The notes under the pieces are model-generated. The model saw only the letters and a list, made by a program, of their open reading frames with translations. It had not been told where the DNA came from and searched no databases. A stretch of DNA of 31,578 nt from positions 1-31,578 of the IMG/VR virus record IMGVR_UViG_3300021960_000013; one strand, written 5' to 3'. The position numbers and the translations under genes were made by a program. The DNA comes from a virus. This document shows, one piece after another, positions 15,395 through 22,335 of the stretch; positions within the stretch are counted from its first letter, which is position 1; each line of letters begins with the position of its first letter.

Positions 15395-17754
15395 TAGTAG
15401 CCGCGGCAATACCAGCTTTCTTGTTGCCCACAATGGCCAAGGCAGGACCAGTGATACCAATTGCCGCTGCCATAGGTGGTGCTATCGGATTAACAGGAGC
15501 CGCTGCCATAGCCGTTGGTGCTGTGGCCATAGCGGCAGTGGGTTATGTGGCAGTCAAGGCAATCGGTTCGGTGCTAACAGGTGCTCTGATGCCGGACATA
15601 CCAGGCTACAACGGTGGAGCTCCGGACCAATCAGCACAGATTGAGGGAGTTAAAATTACAAGGAAAGGCACAAACGAGCCAATCCCTGTGGTGTATGGTC
15701 ACAGACGTATCGGTGGTAAAATTATATTCGCAGAAACACACGGAGAAACTTCGGACGTAAACAACAGATATTTGACCGTGGTGTATGCCTTATGTGAGGG
15801 AGAAATAGCAGAAGTAAACAGGGTGTTCATAGACGAAGTGGAGTTACCAAATTCAAATCCCGCTTTTACCACAGAACACGCTCCATCTTCAGGTAGATAC
15901 AAGGACAGATTGACATTCCAATTGTTTGCGGGCACAGAGTCACAATCACAGAGCTCGTTGGCAAACGGAGCACCCAGTTGGGATGACCGTGGATCTAATG
16001 CCAGAAGAATGCCGGGCATCGCTTATGCTGTGATGAGATACGAATGGAAACACATCGAATCAAACGATGAAGCAGAAAACAATCCATATGGAGGTGGCAT
16101 TCCTAATGTGATGTTCGACATTATTGGTAAAAAAGTCTACGATGTAACCACACACACAGGCTACACCGAAGATTTGTCCAACGATTACGCCGATTTGACC
16201 AAAGGCATATCCTACAATCCAGTAAATCATCTTTTGGACTATATGATGAATCCTCGCTTCGGAGCCGGCATACAAAAAGAAGAAATTGACGCCAAGTATT
16301 TTTGGGTGGCAGCCAACAAGTGTAATCAACTCATCGACTATGACCAAAATGGCACACAGGATGGTCCTGCTATGCTGAGCAACGTGGTTTTGGACACGAG
16401 AGCAAAAATTATCGAAAACGTAAAAATATTAGTCCAAGGTTGTAGAGGTTTTATGCCTTACTCAAGAGGCAGATACAAAATTAGGATAGACGATGGTGGC
16501 AACAATTGGGACATAGATTCTGCTAATGTGGATGTGGTGTATGATGTCACAGAGGATGAACTTTTGTATGGTATGACGCTGAGTGGAGAAAACAAAGCAC
16601 AAAAATTTAACCAAGTCATAATCAAATATGTAGACCCCACAAAAAATTTCACAGAGCAACAGGTGGCGTGGCCGGAAGAAACTTCATCCACCTACACCAC
16701 AGCATTGGCAGAAGACAACGGAGAACAATTGGTGGGAGAGTTTATGTATGCTTCTGTAACCAACGTGGCCATCGCAAGGAACATAGCGAGAACAATTTGG
16801 TATAAATCACGTAACCAAAGATACATCCAATTCACAGGCACACCAGCACTGATGGAGTTGGAAGTGGGAGACATCATAAGGGTAACCAGCACCGTGTTCA
16901 ATCTAAGTCTACAGACATTTAGAGTGAGTAAAGTCAGCATAAACCCAGAAGCAACGGTCAGCATCGAAGCCACCGAGCACGATGCCAACATTTATCCCTT
17001 TGTGGCAGGAGAACAGATAGAAAATCCTCCACAGGTCTACCAAGCAGACTTTTATAGTTTGGTGCCTTTGCCTTTACCACAACCAGAACATCCAGTTTCT
17101 GTTAGACCACCCAGATTGACCGATCCTGTTATACCAAGTCCACCAGGTCTTAAGGGTGGTGTTCCATTACCTGTTCCTTTCTATTCCACAGCAGCCACCG
17201 TGCTACCTTTGGATGTCAATAACATATTGTCAGCCTTTAAAGATGGCAACGCCATAACAACCGTGACCAGTTTCAACGAGTTTGGCACAGGTGGAGGAAC
17301 TTCAGCACTCTTGGTGGGTGTGTCGGGACGTGAGTTTGCTATTGATCCCACATACACAGAAGTTTCAGGCTATGGTCAATTAAATTTCAGAGTTCAAGCG
17401 CCCAAGGACACCACAATAGACACATTAAGACTATACACATACTCAGTGGCAACAGGTGCTCTCAACAAGAAACAAGATTTCACATTCAACACACAGAACG
17501 CCCAAGCTCGTCCTTTGTATCTTTCGGTGGACTTCACAGATGACACTTATTTTGTGCCTCGTTGGGCAAACAATGATGCCAACAAAGAATACGTGGATGG
17601 TAGCACAGGTTCGTATCCTGCGATTGCCTACACGGATCTAAATTCCCAGGCAACCACAGGTAAAAATTTAGAGGCCGCCCTCAACAACGCCATACAAGGT
17701 ATTGATTTGGCAACAGACCCCGATGTGAGGGAGACCACACATAGTTTAGGATAA
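15379..17754 (+). CDS. Tail tip attachment protein (J-like)
   Basis: 791 aa. Residues 1-70 are an Ala/Gly-rich hydrophobic region (AAAIPAFLLPTMAKAG, AAAIAVGAVAIAAVGYVAVK) as in gpI, here apparently fused to the J core. The core follows: KGTNEPIPVVYGHRRIGGKI, YLTVVYALCEGEIAEVNRVF, NPVNHLLDYMMNPRFGAGI, FVAGEQIENPP. A Pro-rich linker (about 560-590) leads to a C-terminal beta domain probably involved in receptor contact. It would form the central tail-tip hub. Confidence 0.9.
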   Translation: MDKALIVAAAIPAFLLPTMAKAGPVIPIAAAIGGAIGLTGAAAIAVGAVAIAAVGYVAVKAIGSVLTGALMPDIPGYNGGAPDQSAQIEGVKITRKGTNEPIPVVYGHRRIGGKIIFAETHGETSDVNNRYLTVVYALCEGEIAEVNRVFIDEVELPNSNPAFTTEHAPSSGRYKDRLTFQLFAGTESQSQSSLANGAPSWDDRGSNARRMPGIAYAVMRYEWKHIESNDEAENNPYGGGIPNVMFDIIGKKVYDVTTHTGYTEDLSNDYADLTKGISYNPVNHLLDYMMNPRFGAGIQKEEIDAKYFWVAANKCNQLIDYDQNGTQDGPAMLSNVVLDTRAKIIENVKILVQGCRGFMPYSRGRYKIRIDDGGNNWDIDSANVDVVYDVTEDELLYGMTLSGENKAQKFNQVIIKYVDPTKNFTEQQVAWPEETSSTYTTALAEDNGEQLVGEFMYASVTNVAIARNIARTIWYKSRNQRYIQFTGTPALMELEVGDIIRVTSTVFNLSLQTFRVSKVSINPEATVSIEATEHDANIYPFVAGEQIENPPQVYQADFYSLVPLPLPQPEHPVSVRPPRLTDPVIPSPPGLKGGVPLPVPFYSTAATVLPLDVNNILSAFKDGNAITTVTSFNEFGTGGGTSALLVGVSGREFAIDPTYTEVSGYGQLNFRVQAPKDTTIDTLRLYTYSVATGALNKKQDFTFNTQNAQARPLYLSVDFTDDTYFVPRWANNDANKEYVDGSTGSYPAIAYTDLNSQATTGKNLEAALNNAIQGIDLATDPDVRETTHSLG

Positions 17755-17757
17755 ACC

Positions 17758-18570
17758 ATGGCAAATTATTACGATCCACAAGCAAGAGCACTATTTCCCG
17801 TATTATATGATTGGCAGAGTGGTATTGGCACTTGGGATGATTGGAATGTCAGTTGGCACACAGGGGATGGCGGATTTGTGTCTTCAGTGGGTGTGCCCGA
17901 CATAGAATATTACACTGATATCATAGACTTTGGCAGGGTAGCAGATTTAAATCCTTTGTGTAGTGTGAGCGCTGTGGGTGATGTAAACATAAAGGTCTAT
18001 GCCGACACCCAGATAGACTCCTCCAGTTACTTGCCGGGCAGTCCTGTAATAAACGCCGGCACCAGCACAACCTTATCAGGAGTTAGAGCAAGATATTTCC
18101 AATTTAAAATTGAAGTTTTTACACCCTTAGGTGGAGATCCGGCACTGACATCCATCAGCAAGGTCACCACAAAATTAAAAGGCACCAAACAGGTGGAATA
18201 CATCCAAGGAGATAGCGCCACACACGCCGGCAGCACTTCGGAGAGGATTGTGCCCATAACCCAAGAGTATAGTTTGATTAGCTCGTTACACGGCACAGCC
18301 TTATACACAGATTCCGGCATCGATTCAGCGGGATCCACAGGTGACCCATACGTGGACAACGGCTATGTGGACGTGGGTTACTTCAACACACCCACAGGAG
18401 ACGCTTCAGAAATACCTATAGTGGTAGTAAGAAGTTTGGCGGACAAAGCCAACCCCAAATATGCTGTGTTCACAACCAACGGCACCAATAGAGACCACTA
18501 TGTGTATCTACAAATAGCAGGATTGCCTAAATTAGTGTCGGATGCTACAGGCAACATCGTAGAGGCCTAA
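17758..18570 (+). CDS. Virion structural protein, tail-tip region
   Basis: 270 aa, beta-rich with many Gly, Asp, Thr and Tyr. It begins MANYYDPQARALFPVLYDWQ and has sandwich-like segments (VNIKVYADTQIDSSSYLPGS, ARYFQFKIEVFTPLGGDPAL). Position right after J suggests a tail-tip or fibre component. No precise family recognised. An A/T-rich hairpin follows the stop. Confidence 0.6.
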   Translation: MANYYDPQARALFPVLYDWQSGIGTWDDWNVSWHTGDGGFVSSVGVPDIEYYTDIIDFGRVADLNPLCSVSAVGDVNIKVYADTQIDSSSYLPGSPVINAGTSTTLSGVRARYFQFKIEVFTPLGGDPALTSISKVTTKLKGTKQVEYIQGDSATHAGSTSERIVPITQEYSLISSLHGTALYTDSGIDSAGSTGDPYVDNGYVDVGYFNTPTGDASEIPIVVVRSLADKANPKYAVFTTNGTNRDHYVYLQIAGLPKLVSDATGNIVEA

Positions 18571-18598
18571 AAAAGATGCTAAAAAACCTGCTTTTTTT
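18569..18598 (+). terminator. Possible weak terminator
   Basis: An A-run plus G pairs with C plus a T7 run (about 18569-18575 with 18590-18597) around a short loop, just after the 18570 stop. The stem is almost all A-T, so termination would be inefficient; a new ribosome site for 18638 follows. Confidence 0.35.
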
Positions 18599-18637
18599 AC
18601 ACACACACTTAAATATTGATGATAAGGAGTATAAAGA

Positions 18638-18868
18638 ATGCTAACAGACTTTGACCCATACGATTTTTTGTGTAGATTACAGGAGGAACAGGCGCACCTA
18701 AGACAAGCCCAGCAGTCCATCCTTAAAAACCAGCGAGAACTGGCAGCAGCCTACAACAAATTGAAAGACGACTACGAATCAGCCGCTAAACTAATCAACG
18801 AGATCAAGTCTAAGCACAATAGTTTGGCAGTTAAACACCAAGACTTGGAGATTAAATTAAACAAATGA
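18638..18868 (+). CDS. Small coiled-coil protein
   Basis: 76 aa with AAGGAG at 18623-18628. Almost entirely a coiled coil (LQEEQAHLRQAQQSILKNQR, YNKLKDDYESAAKLINEIKS) with no signal peptide or membrane segment. It overlaps the next start by ATGA. It may be a tail accessory or fibre chaperone; function unknown. Confidence 0.65.
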   Translation: MLTDFDPYDFLCRLQEEQAHLRQAQQSILKNQRELAAAYNKLKDDYESAAKLINEIKSKHNSLAVKHQDLEIKLNK

Positions 18869-19149
18869 AACAATTAGAGAAAATATATTGGTGGGATCCC
18901 ACAGGGATGGCCACTTGGCACGATATGGAAGCAATCAAAAGGTTGGAGCCCGCTCGCTGTGTTACAATAGCAGAAGTAATACACGAGACAGCGGATTGGA
19001 TCGTTACATCAGCATCACATTCCAACATAGAAGGTGCTGAAACAGAATACGCGGATATCACGGTATTGCCTAAGGGCTGTATCACACTGAGACAACCATA
19101 CATAGAAAAGGAGCACACCATAAATGACTTGGCCGACAAACAGCAGTAA
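18865..19149 (+). CDS. Small conserved-type phage protein
   Basis: 94 aa, 4-nt overlap with the coiled-coil gene. Pattern IYWWDPTGMATWHDMEAIKR, RCVTIAEVIHETADWIV, ITVLPKGCITLRQPY resembles a short protein found near tail fibre genes in various phages (W-x-D-x-T/S...W...PARC...PKGCI). No biochemical function known to me. Its end overlaps the next gene by 26 nt. Confidence 0.6.
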   Translation: MKQLEKIYWWDPTGMATWHDMEAIKRLEPARCVTIAEVIHETADWIVTSASHSNIEGAETEYADITVLPKGCITLRQPYIEKEHTINDLADKQQ

Positions 19150-19555
19150 CATAGTGACCACCAATTTGGATTCGGGCACAGATTCACCGGCAGCGGCACG
19201 TGCCAATTTAAAAACAGCATTGGACGAGCTGGCTAATGTGATAAACGGAAGGAACCAGGCATCAGGAGTAGCGGGATTGAACGCTTCCTCACAGATATCT
19301 GCCTCACAGATTCCCAACGAACTAAACTCAACATCAGGCAACGATATCACACTGGATCCTGCCACCAGCATAGTAACGGTTGAGAACATCATCAAGTTGA
19401 CACCACAGACCACGGCACAATTGAACGCCCAATCCGGATTGGCAGACGGGATGATTGCTTTCTGCTCGGATGCTGGAGACTCAGCAGGCGTGGGCATTCC
19501 TGTCTATTACACAGGCGGTCAGTGGAAGTCCATGATTGATGGCGCTAACATCTAA
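19124..19555 (+). CDS. Tail fibre/appendage protein
   Basis: 143 aa. Starts MTWPTNSSNIVTTNLDSGTD followed by SPAAARANLKTALDELANVI, a head segment common to phage and prophage tail fibres, then GVAGLNASSQISASQIPNEL and a compact C-terminal domain with DGMIAFCSDAGDSAGVGIPV. Likely a short trimeric fibre. Overlaps both neighbours. Confidence 0.75.
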   Translation: MTWPTNSSNIVTTNLDSGTDSPAAARANLKTALDELANVINGRNQASGVAGLNASSQISASQIPNELNSTSGNDITLDPATSIVTVENIIKLTPQTTAQLNAQSGLADGMIAFCSDAGDSAGVGIPVYYTGGQWKSMIDGANI

Positions 19556-19757
19556 GCAGTTACTGAACAAACTCAAAGAGTGGGGCATAGAGACCTATGT
19601 TCGCCCCCAGGACGATGGTCACACATTCAGGGTAAGGATACCCAAGCACACCAATCCCTGTGATCACCCCAACGGCAAGTGTAAGTCCCATAAGACAGCC
19701 AATCTACACACCAAAATCATAACCTGCCACGTGTGTAACAGGCGTTTCCAATTGTAA
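19539..19757 (+). CDS. Small zinc-ribbon-like protein
   Basis: 72 aa from ATG 19539; a TTG one codon earlier is possible. The first 30 residues (LTSKQLLNKLKEWGI, TFRVRI) precede a metal-binding-like part with C41, H43, C48, H51, C63 and C66 (CDHPNGKC then CHVCNRRF). Possibly a small zinc-binding regulator at the end of the late operon. Overlaps the fibre gene by 17 nt. Confidence 0.6.
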   Translation: MALTSKQLLNKLKEWGIETYVRPQDDGHTFRVRIPKHTNPCDHPNGKCKSHKTANLHTKIITCHVCNRRFQL

Positions 19758-19807
19758 ATATTTGAGCACACAAATTCTTAAGCCATTTTGATAGGTGTGC
19801 TAAATAT
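19758..19807 (+). terminator. Long stem-loop at the end of the late operon
   Basis: Arms ATATTT(G)AGCACAC (19758-19771) and GTGTGCTAAATAT (19795-19807) give 13 bp with one bulged G, starting right after the last late stop codon. No clean U-tract follows; it may terminate, protect the 3' end or be a processing site. Confidence 0.5.
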
Positions 19808-19905
19808 GTGTGGCCGACACTGGTGCTTATGATATCTTCCTATGCCTTGTTTAGACTAACATCGGTGTTGGCCTCACTCGCCCAAAAAAAACCCAAAAAA
19901 AACAC

Positions 19906-19934
19906 TTTAAACACATCAATTTTTGTGTTATACT
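19906..19934 (+). promoter_or_regulatory. Promoter for the 19941-20314 RNA
   Basis: TTTAAA (19906-19911), 17-nt spacer, TATACT (19929-19934). Weaker -35 than the early promoters but correct spacing; it lies at the upstream edge of the folded, terminator-bounded region. Confidence 0.55.
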
Positions 19935-19940
19935 AAATAC

Positions 19941-20314
19941 AACTACAAAGGCATAGCAAAGGCATTTCCAGGCACAAACACAAAGGGGAGTAAGCGACGC
20001 TCCGCCCGTGGCACACGCCATACTGGTCACACTCAACCCAAAGGGGTGTATACAACCCAACTTTGGTGACACCCAGTAAGACAGAGGCAGTCGAGGGCAT
20101 ATACGCTGTGATGGCGACATCACTTGGGTCAAGCAGGTTGTAGTGGCAACCCCCAACCGAGCGGTAAACCATGGTCTCACCACTTGTGAGTGGAGGCGTT
20201 GTGGTTTCTTATGGCTTCCCAACAATGAACACACGAAATTTAAATACGTGACACACAAAACGAGAGATAGCACCAGTGCTATCTAACAAGCGGCTTACGC
20301 CACTTGTTTTTTTT
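19941..20314 (+). ncRNA. Candidate ~375-nt structured RNA
   Basis: No protein is encoded. Stems on the + strand: TACTGG/CCAGTA (20021-20026/20073-20078) continued by TCAC/GTGA (20027-20030/20066-20069) across a 3-nt bulge; a 6-bp stem with a GCGA (GNRA) loop at 20108-20123; GGTTG/CAACC (20136-20151); AAACCA/TGGTTT (20166-20171/20202-20207) enclosing CTCAC/GTGAG; a 9-bp near-loopless dyad at 20265-20284; then a terminator. The conserved cores of RNase P RNA, tmRNA and group I introns are not visible. It could act as a regulator or replication primer; both are speculative. Confidence 0.6.
20286..20314 (+). terminator. Intrinsic terminator of the structured RNA
   Basis: ACAAG-c-GGC / GCC-a-CTTGT stem (20286-20307) with a TTAC loop, followed directly by eight T (20307-20314). 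A textbook rho-independent terminator on the + strand. Confidence 0.85.
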
Positions 20315-20356
20315 GGAGTTGGAGAGTTTAAGCCACAGAGCGTAGCGATGGGGCGA

Positions 20357-20385
20357 TTGACAGCAGTCAATCCAGAACTTATAAT
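20357..20385 (+). promoter_or_regulatory. Early promoter for 20392-21131, with operator-like dyad
   Basis: TTGACA (20357-20362), 17-nt spacer, TATAAT (20380-20385): full consensus. The ATG of the next gene begins 7 nt after the -10 box, so the message should be leaderless. A perfect 7-bp dyad, GATTGAC/GTCAATC (20355-20361/20366-20372), covers the -35 box and could bind a repressor. Confidence 0.85.
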
Positions 20386-20391
20386 TGACAT

Positions 20392-20688
20392 ATGAAATGG
20401 ACACAGACCACACACACACATAGACCCAACAAGGGAAGATGGGGTATCGGCATCCACAGAGATGAACTCATCCGGGATTTGCCTACTGACTATCTGGAAT
20501 GGGCAAGACAAGCCAGAATACCAAGATGGGGACAGATGGCACACATAGAACTTGCCAAGAGAGCAAGAGCACGTGAACACACACACGATGCCACTCATCG
20601 GATCGTTGAACAGACAGTCCAAAAAGGCCCACACACACGACAACTCTATTGTGAAACCTGTGGCAAGCACATCAAGTGGCTAAAGTAG
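20392..20688 (+). CDS. Small DUF3820-like/zinc-knuckle protein
   Basis: 98 aa, start at ATG 20392 at the predicted transcription start (leaderless). Residues 14-50 (GRWGIGIHRDELIRDLPTDY then LEWARQA) resemble the DUF3820 pattern (G-x-x-x-D-x-P-x-D-Y-L-x-W). The end, CETCGKHIKWL, holds a C-x-x-C pair. Possibly a nucleic acid-binding early protein. First gene of a two-gene + operon. Confidence 0.6.
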   Translation: MKWTQTTHTHRPNKGRWGIGIHRDELIRDLPTDYLEWARQARIPRWGQMAHIELAKRARAREHTHDATHRIVEQTVQKGPHTRQLYCETCGKHIKWLK

Positions 20689-21131
20689 ACACACCCCAAC
20701 ACTGCCGGGATATAATCCTCACAATCAACGGCAAGAAACAGCACACATATGACATATTGACTGACCTACGTAGGCAAAACGGTGACTTTAGAGACATAGA
20801 AGCACGGACTGAACGTGAGTTTACACTACTCCAGCGAGACTTAGAACAATTTGTGGAAGAATACAATTTGGCTGCTGAAAGAGAAGCAGATCAAAGACCA
20901 TACCAGTGGACCATCGAAGCATATATCAAGTGTAGAGTGGGAGACACATATATGGGCACATTCCAACACTTGTTGAAAGAGTTGAAACCCCAGTTAGACG
21001 CCACAGACACCATGGAAAGGCTCACCAACAAGCCAACCATATGGAAGCACAACATTGAGCAACATCGTGTAAGAATGAGACAAAAAAGAGCACAATTGAG
21101 ACAACAAACACACAAGACTACGAAGCCCTAA
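20676..21131 (+). CDS. Early protein of unknown function
   Basis: 151 aa from GTG 20676, overlapping the previous gene by 13 nt; no later ATG is plausible. It is helical and charged (RTEREFTLLQRDLEQFVEEY, IEQHRVRMRQKRAQLRQQ) with Trp and Tyr near the middle. No family recognised. Translation is probably coupled to the preceding gene. Confidence 0.55.
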   Translation: MAKVDTPQHCRDIILTINGKKQHTYDILTDLRRQNGDFRDIEARTEREFTLLQRDLEQFVEEYNLAAEREADQRPYQWTIEAYIKCRVGDTYMGTFQHLLKELKPQLDATDTMERLTNKPTIWKHNIEQHRVRMRQKRAQLRQQTHKTTKP

Positions 21132-21197
21132 TGTGAACGGCAGGGTTTTGAAGTGTAGATAGACAGATATAGGCGTGCCAGTGTATGTGTATAGAAC

Positions 21198-21257
21198 TTC
21201 AATTGACCCCAAATTGACTTCTGTGACCCCTTAGAATTGAATTTCAACACCAAATTC
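21198..21257 (+). other. Nested inverted repeats in the 3' region of the + early operon
   Basis: TTCAATT (21198-21204) pairs with AATTGAA (21235-21241), extendable to 11 bp with one mismatch; the alternative hairpin GAATTT/AAATTC (21239-21244/21252-21257) competes for the same bases. The loop holds the related words ATTGACCCC, ATTGACTTC and GTGACCCC. Confidence 0.5.
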
Positions 21258-21258
21258 C

Positions 21259-21309
21259 ACCCTGGATATCACCACAATCTGATGGTGTTCGAGGGCGAAA
21301 GCCCAGGGT
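21259..21309 (+). other. Compact three-way-junction RNA element with GAAA tetraloop
   Basis: Outer stem ACCCT/AGGGT (21259-21263/21305-21309), arm CACCA/TGGTG (21270-21274/21283-21287), arm GGGC-GAAA-GCCC (21293-21304). The GNRA loop exists only in the + orientation, so the element belongs to the + transcript, upstream of its terminator. Confidence 0.6.
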
Positions 21310-21338
21310 AATAAAATATTACTACACAATTCAGAGAC

Positions 21339-21371
21339 AAAAAAACCCCTGTGCTCATCCAGGGGCTCTTT
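21339..21371. terminator. Bidirectional intrinsic terminator
   Basis: CCCCTG (21346-21351) / CAGGGG (21360-21365), 8-nt loop. On the minus strand it is followed by seven U (21345-21339); on the + strand by CTCTTTT. It closes the + early operon and any minus transcript from the promoter at 21401-21428. Confidence 0.85.
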
Positions 21372-21394
21372 TGTGTGTTAGACTACATTAAACC
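21339..21394 (-). ncRNA. Candidate ~55-nt RNA (promoter-terminator minigene)
   Basis: From the predicted start near 21394 to the U7 tract at 21339. Only about 27 nt precede the terminator hairpin. Could be a tiny regulatory RNA, a primer, or a by-product of promoter occlusion control. Confidence 0.45.
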
Positions 21395-21400
21395 AATTAT

Positions 21401-21428
21401 ATTATAACAGATGGTAAATTATTGTCAA
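21401..21428 (-). promoter_or_regulatory. Minus promoter directly facing the terminator
   Basis: Minus strand: TTGACA (21428-21423), 16-nt spacer, TATAAT (21406-21401). No gene follows; the terminator at 21365-21339 would limit the transcript to about 55 nt. Confidence 0.75.
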
Positions 21429-21609
21429 CCTAATGATTGATCACCGAGTCACCTGGGTCTTGCCCACCGATCCCAATTGGGTGTGTCCACAGATTGATGT
21501 GTGTGTCGAGAGAGCCGGTGTGTGTGCGATGGGTGGGCCAATCTCGCCACAATCTATGGCGACTGTTCGATGACCTACTCGCATACAGGATGGTTATCCA
21601 TTGTCTGTG

Positions 21610-21677
21610 TTAGTGTGCCACTGCCTGCCAAAACATTCGCAAAACATTTGGGAGAGCAGGCAGTGGTCTGTCACTAA
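21610..21677. repeat. Long imperfect inverted repeat
   Basis: TTAGTG (21610-21615) + CCACTGCCTGC (21618-21628) pair with GCAGGCAGTGG (21656-21666) + CACTAA (21672-21677): 17 bp with one internal loop. Inside, CCAAA/TTTGG can pair again. No U-tract; possible replication, packaging or RNA structure element. Confidence 0.6.
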
Positions 21678-21687
21678 AACAAAAGCC

Positions 21688-21761
21688 TAAAACACAAGTA
21701 ATCAATGCCCTCTACAAAGTGGGGCCAGCGTCTCCACTGGATCTACCTCTTGTGCTTTATT
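21688..21761 (-). ncRNA. Candidate ~74-nt structured RNA
   Basis: Minus-strand transcript from the promoter at 21768-21795. Outer 7-bp stem GCACAAG/CTTGTGT (21755-21749/21698-21692), inner 6-bp stem CCAGTG/CGCTGG with a GAGA (GNRA) loop (21740-21725) and a shorter CCC/GGG arm, then U-rich sequence. Outline recalls a tRNA but is 8 nt too short inside, without T-loop or anticodon arm. Confidence 0.55.
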
Positions 21762-21767
21762 AATTCT

Positions 21768-21795
21768 ATTATACAGGATCCGAGCAATTTGTCAA
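21768..21795 (-). promoter_or_regulatory. Minus promoter for the 74-nt RNA
   Basis: Minus strand: TTGACA (21795-21790) preceded by TAGG, 16-nt spacer, TATAAT (21773-21768). Full consensus; divergent from the + promoter 33 bp away. Confidence 0.8.
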
Positions 21796-21828
21796 CCTAA
21801 ACTGAATAAAAAAAGATGGTTGGGAAGG

Positions 21829-21856
21829 TTGACTTTCTATCTGTAGGTTGTATAAT
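21829..21856 (+). promoter_or_regulatory. + promoter without a downstream gene
   Basis: TTGACT (21829-21834), 16-nt spacer, TATAAT (21851-21856). It would give an RNA starting near 21863 with a 6-bp hairpin ACCGCG/CGCGGT (21866-21888), running antisense into the minus gene at 21947. On the minus strand the same hairpin followed by GTTTGTT may help end that gene's transcript. Confidence 0.6.
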
Positions 21857-21946
21857 AGAACAAACACCGCGACCCCGTCATACGCGGTAGGTAACCGGCG
21901 CCGTCCACTATTGCTTGTAAAATTCGCCTAAGAAATCTCAATCCTG

Positions 21947-22318
21947 CTAACACCATCGTGCCAACTGATACACATTATTGATGACCACCAGTGTCTGGGC
22001 ACCGATTGAAGTGTTCAACCAGGCTGTCCTCCATTCTTCGGGGATTGAGCCAGTCAACTCACGGTGTAACACATTCCTAATCACGAAGAATCCAATGATG
22101 CCTTGGGGCGAGGCTCCCTGTAGGATGGGATTCACTTCTTTGACCATACCACAGCCGCCACCTATGATTGTGGTCACCACGTCTCCTATGGTCACACCAT
22201 CGAATATGTGCTGTTTGAGTTGGTGCTCGGGGCTTAACGGCGTGCCTGCGGTGGCCACTGAAGTGGAGAGGAGCAGGACAGCAAACAACAAACGCCCTGC
22301 TCCCATTGTGGCTGACAT
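21947..22318 (-). CDS. Small membrane protein with signal-like N-terminus (DUF5658-like)
   Basis: 123 aa from ATG 22318; a GTG at 22351 would add 11 residues and overlap the previous gene. N-terminal hydrophobic segment (RLLFAVLLLSTSVATAG) resembles a signal peptide. Then DVVTTIIGGGCGMVKEVNPI (D..TT..G...E.NP, as in DUF5658-type proteins), a second hydrophobic part (GIIGFFVIRNVL) and a third (QTLVVINNVYQLA). Probably an inner-membrane protein that alters the infected cell; last gene of the dehydrogenase transcript. Confidence 0.65.
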   Translation of the reverse strand: MSATMGAGRLLFAVLLLSTSVATAGTPLSPEHQLKQHIFDGVTIGDVVTTIIGGGCGMVKEVNPILQGASPQGIIGFFVIRNVLHRELTGSIPEEWRTAWLNTSIGAQTLVVINNVYQLARWC

Positions 22319-22335
22319 CCACCTGCCACAAACCG

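Larger units (their letters stand above)
19758..20391. other. Non-coding structured region between late operon and right early operon
   Basis: 634 bp with no credible gene; open frames on the minus strand are compositionally odd and lack start signals. Holds, in order: the stem-loop above; a long-range stem GGCCGACAC/GTGTTGGCC (about 19812-19875); two A8 tracts; a + promoter; a folded RNA with an intrinsic terminator; and the promoter of the next operon. Confidence 0.8.
21132..21946. other. Non-coding hub with three promoters and several structured elements
   Basis: 815 bp without a credible gene, at the meeting point of the right-hand + operon and the end of the minus early block. From left to right: inverted repeats and a three-way junction (3' region of the + operon), a bidirectional terminator, a minus promoter, an RNA-free-looking stretch (about 21430-21600), a long inverted repeat, a small structured RNA with a minus promoter, and a divergent + promoter. 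It is the best position for an origin of replication, but no iterons were seen. Confidence 0.75.

Noticed and set aside
19888-19904. Paired A8 tracts (CCCA8-CCCA8) as a possible CRISPR or iteron start
   Set aside because: Only two units and no spacers; no CRISPR array was seen anywhere in the window.
19851-20273. 140-aa minus-strand frame in the non-coding region
   Set aside because: Cys/Leu-rich low-quality translation without promoter or SD; the region is better explained by a + structured RNA.
21278-21300. Hammerhead-ribozyme-like words CTGATG and CGAAA
   Set aside because: The core needs CUGAUGA with a stem II before GAAA; the base after CUGAUG is G and the intervening bases do not pair.
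21692-21755. tRNA-like outline with a 7-bp closing stem
   Set aside because: No T-loop, no anticodon arm, interior 8 nt too short and no CCA-compatible end.
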